From Betaproteobacteria bacterium (GTDB lineage: Bacteria; Pseudomonadota; Gammaproteobacteria; Burkholderiales; SG8-39), in contig JAFAGU010000051.1 of assembly GCA_019237595.1 (NCBI GenBank), positions 1-6,962 of the forward strand: a stretch of DNA of 6,962 bases. Reading direction: 5' to 3'. Below the pieces are notes generated by a model, which saw only the letters and a list, made by a program, of their open reading frames with translations, was not told where the DNA came from and searched no databases. Below are positions 1 to 5,090 of the stretch, one piece after another (positions within the stretch are counted from its first letter, which is position 1; every line of letters starts with the position of its first letter). Position numbers and translations under genes: made by a program.

Positions 1-1
1 C

Positions 2-766
2 AAGGTCGAGGTGTTCGTCGAGCGCATCCTCTCGGCGCGGGACGCGCTCGCGCTCATCCGCGCGAGCCATCGCCCGTCGAGCGGCGCCGAGATCCTCGTC
101 GGCGAAGGCGTGGTCGTGCGCGTCGAGGGACGCGAGGGCGACCTCTACCGCGTGAAGCTCTCGCAGAACGTGGAGCAGGTGCTCGAGCGCTTCGGCGATG
201 TGCCGCTCCCGCCTTACATCGAGCATGCGCCAGGCGCGAGCGACGCGGAGCGCTACCAGACCGTATATGCGAGAGTGCCCGGCGCGGTGGCGGCTCCCAC
301 GGCCGGACTCCACTTCGACGAGCCGACGCTTACGGCCATCCGCGCGCGCGGCGCGAGCGTGTCGACCATCACGCTCCACGTGGGCGCAGGAACCTTCCAG
401 CCGGTGCGCGTGGACGAGGTCGAGAAGCACCGCATGCATTCGGAGCAGTTCTTCATCGGCGAGGCGACGTGGAAGGCGCTCGAGGGGCGGAGCGTCCTCG
501 CCGTCGGCACGACCGCCCTGCGCGCGCTCGAGACGGCCGCGGCGACCGGACGGCTGCAGGGCGAGACGACGCTCTTCGTCTACCCCGGCTTCGAGTTCAG
601 GGTGGTCAAGCGGCTGCTCACCAACTTCCACCTGCCGAAATCCACCCTCCTCATGCTCGCATGCGCCTTCGGCGGGCGCGACAATGTCCTCGATGCCTAC
701 CGCCACGCCATCGCGCAGCGCTATCGGTTCTTTTCCTATGGCGATGCGATGCTGATCGAAAGATGA
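2..766 (+). CDS. queA: S-adenosylmethionine:tRNA ribosyltransferase-isomerase QueA, 5' end missing
   Basis: QueA transfers and isomerises the ribosyl part of SAM onto preQ1 at tRNA position 34, giving epoxyqueuosine in the cytoplasm. The frame is open from base 2 to the TGA at 764-766 and gives 254 residues. The first visible residues (KVEVFVERIL) align with about residue 76 of E. coli QueA (356 aa, from memory), so roughly 75 N-terminal residues lie outside the window. The GTG at base 11 is therefore an internal valine, not a start. Family motifs in order are LPPYI, YQTVY, PGAVAAPTAGLHFDEP, LHVGAGTFQPVRVD, HRMHSEQF, AVGTTALRALE, YPGFEF, LLTNFHLPKSTLLML and the C-terminal YRFFSYGDAMLI. No internal stop or frameshift is seen. 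The last codons overlap the tgt start (ATGA), which fits translational coupling within one pathway. The identification is very firm. Confidence 0.97.
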   Translation, partial: KVEVFVERILSARDALALIRASHRPSSGAEILVGEGVVVRVEGREGDLYRVKLSQNVEQVLERFGDVPLPPYIEHAPGASDAERYQTVYARVPGAVAAPTAGLHFDEPTLTAIRARGASVSTITLHVGAGTFQPVRVDEVEKHRMHSEQFFIGEATWKALEGRSVLAVGTTALRALETAAATGRLQGETTLFVYPGFEFRVVKRLLTNFHLPKSTLLMLACAFGGRDNVLDAYRHAIAQRYRFFSYGDAMLIER

Positions 767-1860
767 GTTTTTCACTCCTCAATAAAGATCGGAATGGCAG
801 GAGAGGCGTCCTGCAGCTCGCGCACGGGCGCGTGGACACGCCGGCCTTCATGCCGGTGGGAACGTACGGAACGGTGAAGGCGATGTCGCCGGCGGAGCTG
901 CGCGAGGTCGGCGCGCAGATCGTGCTCGGCAACACCTTCCACCTGTGGCTGCGGCCCGGGCTCGACGTGATCGCGAAGCACGACGGGCTGCACCGCTTCA
1001 TGGGCTGGAATGGGCCCATCCTCACGGACTCCGGCGGCTTCCAGGTCTTCAGCCTGGGCGAGCTGCGCAAGATCTCCGAGGAGGGCGTGAAGTTCGCCTC
1101 GCCGATCAACGGCGACGCGCTCTTCCTGACGCCCGAGCTCTCGATGCAGGTCCAGATGGCGCTCGGCTCCGACATCGCCATGGTCTTCGACGAGTGCACG
1201 CCCTACCCCGCGACCGAAGCGCAAGCCGCGAGCTCCATGCGCCTGTCGATGCGCTGGGCGGAGCGCTCGAAGAAGGCGTTCTCCTCGAAGAACCTTCTCT
1301 TCGGGATCGTGCAGGGCGGGATGTACGAGGCGCTGCGCGACGAATCGCTCGAGAAGCTCGAAGCCCTCGGTTTCGACGGCTACGCGGTCGGCGGCCTTTC
1401 GGTGGGCGAGCCCGCCCCCGAGCGCGAGCGCATCGTCGCGCACGTCGTGCCGCGCATGCCGGCGGACAAGCCGCGCTACCTGATGGGCATGGGCACGCCC
1501 GAGGACATCGTCCACGCGGTGCTCGCGGGCATCGACCTCTTCGACTGCGTGCTGCCGACGCGAAACGCGAGGAACGGCTGGCTCTTCACGCGCTTCGGCG
1601 ACGTGAAGCTGCGCAACGCGCGCTACCGCGACGATCCCTCGCCGCTCGACGAGCGCTGCGCCTGCTACACGTGCCGGCATTTCTCGCGCGCCTATCTCCA
1701 TCACCTGCAGAAGGCCAACGAGATCCTCGGCGCGCGCCTGAACACCCTCCACAACCTCCACTACTACCAGGAGCTGATGGCAGGGCTGCGAGGCGCGATC
1801 GAAAAAGGCACGCTGGAAGAGACGGCCAAGGGCATTCTGGAGGAGCGCCAGCGGCTATAA
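763..1860 (+). CDS. tgt: Queuine/preQ1 tRNA-guanine transglycosylase Tgt
   Basis: Tgt exchanges guanine-34 of tRNAs for Asp, Asn, His and Tyr with preQ1, the step before QueA. The protein has 365 residues (E. coli about 375). Visible residues are the general acid/base Asp89 in LTDSGGFQVFSL, Asp143 in FDECTPYP for substrate binding, Gln184 in GIVQGG, GGLSVGEP at 210-217, and the nucleophile Asp261 in DLFDCVLPTRNARNG. The zinc site is Cys299, Cys301, Cys304 and His330 (CACYTC, then NTLHNLHYYQ). This spacing matches E. coli Tgt shifted by three residues. Roles are assigned from family knowledge. The frame is open further upstream, but ATG 763 is chosen because MSFSLLNKD begins where the family begins and it overlaps the queA stop as ATGA. 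No strong Shine-Dalgarno precedes it, only GAAAG directly adjacent, so translation probably depends on ribosomes finishing queA. Confidence 0.98.
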   Translation: MSFSLLNKDRNGRRGVLQLAHGRVDTPAFMPVGTYGTVKAMSPAELREVGAQIVLGNTFHLWLRPGLDVIAKHDGLHRFMGWNGPILTDSGGFQVFSLGELRKISEEGVKFASPINGDALFLTPELSMQVQMALGSDIAMVFDECTPYPATEAQAASSMRLSMRWAERSKKAFSSKNLLFGIVQGGMYEALRDESLEKLEALGFDGYAVGGLSVGEPAPERERIVAHVVPRMPADKPRYLMGMGTPEDIVHAVLAGIDLFDCVLPTRNARNGWLFTRFGDVKLRNARYRDDPSPLDERCACYTCRHFSRAYLHHLQKANEILGARLNTLHNLHYYQELMAGLRGAIEKGTLEETAKGILEERQRL

Positions 1861-1861
1861 T
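1856..1861 (+). promoter_or_regulatory. Possible -10 element (TATAAT) ahead of yajC-secD-secF
   Basis: A perfect sigma-70 type -10 hexamer, TATAAT, spans the tgt stop codon and the next base. It lies about 30 bases before the yajC GTG. Initiation there would leave a leader of roughly 20-25 bases containing the yajC ribosome binding site. No convincing -35 is present: the hexamer 17 bases upstream is CATTCT, and there is no extended TG motif. The stop codon itself supplies part of the match. It is a candidate only. Confidence 0.25.
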
Positions 1862-1881
1862 TCGCGCTCTTTTCGAGCCCC

Positions 1882-1885
1882 GGAG
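1882..1885 (+). promoter_or_regulatory. Ribosome binding site of yajC
   Basis: GGAG lies six bases before the GTG at 1892, a normal Shine-Dalgarno distance. It supports GTG as the start, and no competing ATG lies nearby in frame. Confidence 0.7.
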
Positions 1886-1891
1886 TCTGCA

Positions 1892-2239
1892 GTGAGCTTC
1901 CCCTCCCTCGTATCCACCGCGCTCGCGCAAGGCGCGCCCGCCGCCGCCGACGGCACCGGCGGCTTCCTCGGGTTCCTGCCGATCATCATCATGTTCGTGC
2001 TGCTCTACTTCCTGATGATCCGCCCGCAGATGCGCCGTGCGAAGGAGCAGAAGGCGATGATCGAGGCGCTGCAGAAGGGCGACGAGGTGGTCGCCGCCGG
2101 CGGCCTGATCGGCAGGATCACGAGGCTGAACGACCAGTACGCGACGATCGAGATCGCCCCCAACACCGAGATCACCGTGCAGCGCGGCGCGGTGCAGACG
2201 CCGCTCCCCAAGGGCACGATCAAGAGCCTGCAGTCGTAA
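1892..2239 (+). CDS. yajC: Sec translocon accessory subunit YajC
   Basis: YajC is a small single-span inner-membrane protein that co-purifies with SecD and SecF and associates with the SecYEG translocon. Its exact role is still poorly defined. The product has 115 residues (E. coli about 110). A short periplasmic N-terminus rich in Ala and Gly (LAQGAPAAADGTGG) precedes one hydrophobic helix at about 25-43 (FLGFLPIIIMFVLLYFLMI). The family signature RPQMRRAKEQ follows at about 44-53. The cytoplasmic domain carries LQKGDEVVAAGGLIGRI, typical of the family. The start is GTG with a well-placed GGAG. The gene follows tgt after 31 bases and its stop overlaps the secD ribosome binding site. This position between tgt and secD is the usual one in proteobacteria. 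Confidence 0.96.
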   Translation: MSFPSLVSTALAQGAPAAADGTGGFLGFLPIIIMFVLLYFLMIRPQMRRAKEQKAMIEALQKGDEVVAAGGLIGRITRLNDQYATIEIAPNTEITVQRGAVQTPLPKGTIKSLQS

Positions 2240-2243
2240 GGAG
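2238..2243 (+). promoter_or_regulatory. Ribosome binding site of secD, overlapping the yajC stop
   Basis: AAGGAG begins inside the yajC TAA stop (2237-2239) and ends three bases before the secD GTG at 2247. The pairing sequence is strong but the spacer is short. A ribosome ending yajC would sit on this site, which suggests coupled re-initiation and roughly matched output of the two subunits. Confidence 0.65.
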
Positions 2244-2246
2244 CCG

Positions 2247-4133
2247 GTGAACCGCTTTCCCTCCTGGAAGTACATCCTCATCGGCATCGCGGTGCTGGCG
2301 GCGTTCCTCTATACGCTGCCCAATTTCTACGGTGAGGCGCCGGCCGTCCAGGTTTCCAGCGCGCGGAGCACCGTCAAGGTCGATGCGCAGGTCATGTCGC
2401 GCGTGGAGGACACGCTGGGCAAGGCGGGCATCGCCTATACCGGCGCGGTGCTCGATCCATCGGGGCTGCGCCTGCGCTTCGCCGACACCGACACGCAGCT
2501 CCGCGCGAAGGACCTCATCCACGCCGCGCTCAATCCCGGCGCCTCGCCGCAGGCGACGCCGGAAGACGACCCGAACGTCGGCTACGTCGTCGCGCTGAAC
2601 CTGGTCTCCGCCTCGCCGCGCTGGCTCTCGGCCATCCATGCGCTGCCCATGTACCTGGGCCTGGACTTGCGCGGCGGCGTGCACTTCCTGCTGCAGGTCG
2701 ACATGCAAGGGGCGATCACGAAGCGCATCGAGAGCCTCGCGGCGGACCTGCGCACGCAGCTCCGCGACAAGGGCGTGCGCCACGGCGGCGTCTCGCGCGA
2801 GGGCCAGCAGCTGCGCGTGCGCTTCCGCGATGCGGCGACGCGCGAGCAGGCGCGCGGCATCCTGCTCGGCAACAACCCGGACCTCGCCTTCGCCGAGCGC
2901 GACGACGGGCAGGACTTCCTCCTCGTGGCGACGCTCAAGCCCGAGGCGATCAAGCGCACCCAGGATTTCGCGCTCAAGCAGAACATCACCACGCTCTCGA
3001 ACCGCATCAACGAGCTCGGGGTCGCCGAGCCGGTGATCCAGCAGCAGGGCGCCGACCGCATCGTCGTGCAGCTCCCGGGCGTGCAGGACGTCGCGCGCGC
3101 GAAGCGCCTCATCGGCCGCACGGCGACCCTCGAGATCCGCATGGTGGACGAGGAGAAGATGAACGCCGAGGCGCTCGCCGCAGCGCGCAACGGCCAGGTG
3201 CCCTTCGGCGACGAGTACTACGTCGAGCGAAACGGCCAGCCCGTGATCGTGAAGAAGCAGGTCGTCCTCACCGGCGACCGGCTCACCGACGCGCAGCCGG
3301 GCTTCGACACGCAGACCAACGAGCCTGCCGTGCACCTGCGCCTCGACGGCCAGGGCGCGCGCATCTTCCAGGAGGTCACGCGCGAAAACGTCGGCAAGCG
3401 CATGGCGATCCTCCTCATCGAGAAGGGCAAGGGCGAAGTCGTCACGGCGCCCGTCATCCGCGCGGAGATCCCGGGCGGCCGGGTCCAGATCTCCGGCCGC
3501 ATGAGCACCACCGAGGCGGCGGACGTGGCGCTGCTCCTGCGCGCAGGGGCGCTCGCAGCGCCCATGGAGATCATCGAGGAGCGCACCGTCGGCCCGAGCC
3601 TCGGCAAGGACAACATCGAGAAAGGCTTCCAGGCGACCAAGCACGGCTTCATCGCCATCGTCGTCTTCATGTCGATCTACTACGTGCTCTTCGGCGTGAT
3701 CTCCTCGCTCGCCCTCGGGGTGAACCTGCTCTTCCTCGTGGCGCTCCTCTCGCTCCTGCAGGCAACGCTCACGCTCCCGGGAATCGCCGCCATCGCGCTC
3801 ACGCTCGGCATGGCGATCGACGCCAACGTCCTCATCAACGAGCGCATCCGCGAGGAGCTGCGCGGCGGCGCGACGCCCCAGGCCGCCATCGCGGCGGGCT
3901 ACGAGCGCGCCTGGGGCACGATCCTCGACTCGAACGTCACCACGCTGATCGCCGGGCTCGCGCTCCTCATCTTCGGCCAGGGGCCGGTGCGCGGCTTCGC
4001 GGTCGTCCACTGCCTGGGCATCCTCACCTCGATGTTCTCGGCGGTCACGGTGTCGCGGGCGATCGTGAACCTCGTCTACGGCCATCGCAAGCGCGTCGCG
4101 CGCCTGTCGATCGGCAACACCGCATGGAAGTGA
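2247..4133 (+). CDS. secD: Protein translocase subunit SecD
   Basis: SecD pairs with SecF as an RND-type, proton-driven membrane complex that helps pull secreted proteins out of SecYEG on the periplasmic side. The product has 628 residues (E. coli 615). A first membrane helix at about 8-25 is followed by a large periplasmic region (about 30-460). That region contains the P1 motif LGLDLRGGVHFLLQVD at 137-152, TLSNRINELGVAEPVIQQQG at 249-268, and RAGALAAPMEIIEERTVGPS at 432-451. Five more helices follow between about 465 and 610. TM4 carries GMAIDANVLINERIREEL, and Asp525 there matches the conserved E. coli Asp519 linked to proton transport. The GTG start is supported by AAGGAG just upstream and by the family-like N-terminus MNRFPSWKYI. 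It lies 7 bases after yajC and 11 before secF. No truncation or frameshift is seen. Confidence 0.98.
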   Translation: MNRFPSWKYILIGIAVLAAFLYTLPNFYGEAPAVQVSSARSTVKVDAQVMSRVEDTLGKAGIAYTGAVLDPSGLRLRFADTDTQLRAKDLIHAALNPGASPQATPEDDPNVGYVVALNLVSASPRWLSAIHALPMYLGLDLRGGVHFLLQVDMQGAITKRIESLAADLRTQLRDKGVRHGGVSREGQQLRVRFRDAATREQARGILLGNNPDLAFAERDDGQDFLLVATLKPEAIKRTQDFALKQNITTLSNRINELGVAEPVIQQQGADRIVVQLPGVQDVARAKRLIGRTATLEIRMVDEEKMNAEALAAARNGQVPFGDEYYVERNGQPVIVKKQVVLTGDRLTDAQPGFDTQTNEPAVHLRLDGQGARIFQEVTRENVGKRMAILLIEKGKGEVVTAPVIRAEIPGGRVQISGRMSTTEAADVALLLRAGALAAPMEIIEERTVGPSLGKDNIEKGFQATKHGFIAIVVFMSIYYVLFGVISSLALGVNLLFLVALLSLLQATLTLPGIAAIALTLGMAIDANVLINERIREELRGGATPQAAIAAGYERAWGTILDSNVTTLIAGLALLIFGQGPVRGFAVVHCLGILTSMFSAVTVSRAIVNLVYGHRKRVARLSIGNTAWK

Positions 4134-4144
4134 GCTGACGGGAC

Positions 4145-5086
4145 ATGGAATTCTTCAAGATCCGCCGCACCATCCCGTTCATGCGCCACGCGCTGGTGTT
4201 CAACATCGTCTCGTTGATCACCTTCCTCGCGGCGGTGTTCTTCCTCTGGCACAAGGGCCTCAACTACTCCATCGAGTTCACCGGCGGGACGCTGATCGAG
4301 GTGGGCTACAAGGACGCCGCGAACGTCGACGGCATCCGCCAGGCGCTCGACAAGGCGGGCTACAAGTCGGAGGTGCAGAACTTCGGCTCCTCGCGCGAGG
4401 TGCTGATCCGCATGCATCTCGAGAAGGACCAGTCGACCTCGGACCTCTCCCAGAAGGTGCTGCAGATCCTGAAGACCGACGACCAGAGCGCCGAGCTGCG
4501 GCGCGTCGAATTCGTGGGGCCGCAGGTCGGGAAGGAGCTCGCCGAGTACGGCGCGCTCGCCCTGCTCGTCACGGCGGTGGGGATCGTCCTCTACCTGTGG
4601 CTGCGGTTCGAGTGGCGATTCGGCCTCTCGGCGATCATCGCCAACCTGCACGACGTGGTGATCATCCTCGGCTGCTTTGCCTTCTTCCAGTGGGAGTTCT
4701 CGCTCCCGGTGCTCGCCGCAGTGCTGGCGGTCCTCGGCTACTCGGTGAACGAGTCTGTGGTCGTGTTCGACCGCGTGCGGGAGAACTTCCGCAAAATGCG
4801 CAAGAGCACGACGCCGGAGGTGATCGATGCGGCGATCACCGGAGTGATCTCGCGCACCATCATCACCCACGGCTGCACGCAGGCCATGGTGACGACCATG
4901 CTCCTCTTCGGCGGGCCGGCGCTGCACTACTTCGCGCTCGCCCTCACGATCGGCATCTGCTTCGGCATCTACTCTTCGGTGCTCGTGGCGAGCCCGCTCG
5001 TCATGTGGCTCGGCGCGAGGCGCGACCAATTCGTGAAGCCGGCGCGGCGCGACCGCCGCGACGAGCACGAAGGCGCCGTCGTCTAG
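4145..5086 (+). CDS. secF: Protein translocase subunit SecF
   Basis: SecF is the second half of the proton-driven SecDF complex in the inner membrane. The product has 313 residues (E. coli 323). The first helix lies at about 13-35. The periplasmic domain begins with YSIEFTGGTLIEV at 41-53. Five helices fall between about 135 and 290, after VEFVGPQVGKEL at 121-132. TM4 reads GYSVNESVVVFDRVRENF (199-216), and SRTIITHGCTQ at 236-246 supplies the conserved Arg237. Where E. coli SecF has the key Asp213, this protein has Glu203. The tail is short and basic, with RRDRRDEH. ATG 4145 is chosen because MEFFKIRRTIPFM is the family N-terminus. Its ribosome binding site is weak (GGGA almost touching the ATG, or GAG ten bases upstream), so coupling to secD across the 11-base gap is likely. 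Confidence 0.98.
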   Translation: MEFFKIRRTIPFMRHALVFNIVSLITFLAAVFFLWHKGLNYSIEFTGGTLIEVGYKDAANVDGIRQALDKAGYKSEVQNFGSSREVLIRMHLEKDQSTSDLSQKVLQILKTDDQSAELRRVEFVGPQVGKELAEYGALALLVTAVGIVLYLWLRFEWRFGLSAIIANLHDVVIILGCFAFFQWEFSLPVLAAVLAVLGYSVNESVVVFDRVRENFRKMRKSTTPEVIDAAITGVISRTIITHGCTQAMVTTMLLFGGPALHYFALALTIGICFGIYSSVLVASPLVMWLGARRDQFVKPARRDRRDEHEGAVV

Positions 5087-5090
5087 CCTT

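Noticed and set aside
469..762. A 98-residue N-terminal extension of Tgt
   Set aside because: The frame is open, but the extension is a shadow of queA with no similarity to Tgt. ATG 763 gives the normal family N-terminus.
772..1761. A long - strand open frame opposite tgt
   Set aside because: It lies wholly within tgt, has the same biased charged composition, and shows no recognisable motif. It is a codon-bias shadow.
1861..1891. A possible terminator or small RNA between tgt and yajC
   Set aside because: Thirty-one bases hold no stable stem with a T-run. Only the yajC ribosome binding site and the edge of a -10-like hexamer are visible.
2220..4085. A 621-residue open frame on the - strand opposite secD
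   Set aside because: The + strand frame is unmistakably SecD. The antisense product is a monotonous Arg/Asp/Glu/His/Ala-rich sequence with no domain, typical of the complement of GC-rich codons. No ribosome binding site or family motif supports it.
5043..5060. A seven-base-pair hairpin (CGCGGCG / CGCCGCG, four-base loop) considered as a terminator for either strand
   Set aside because: It lies inside the secF coding end, has no T-run on either side, and encodes a repeated Arg-Arg-Asp. Short GC stems like this are frequent by chance in such GC-rich DNA.
4076..5068. A 330-residue - strand open frame opposite secF
   Set aside because: It has the same antisense-shadow composition (rich in Arg, Glu, His, Asp and Val), and SecF on the + strand is certain.
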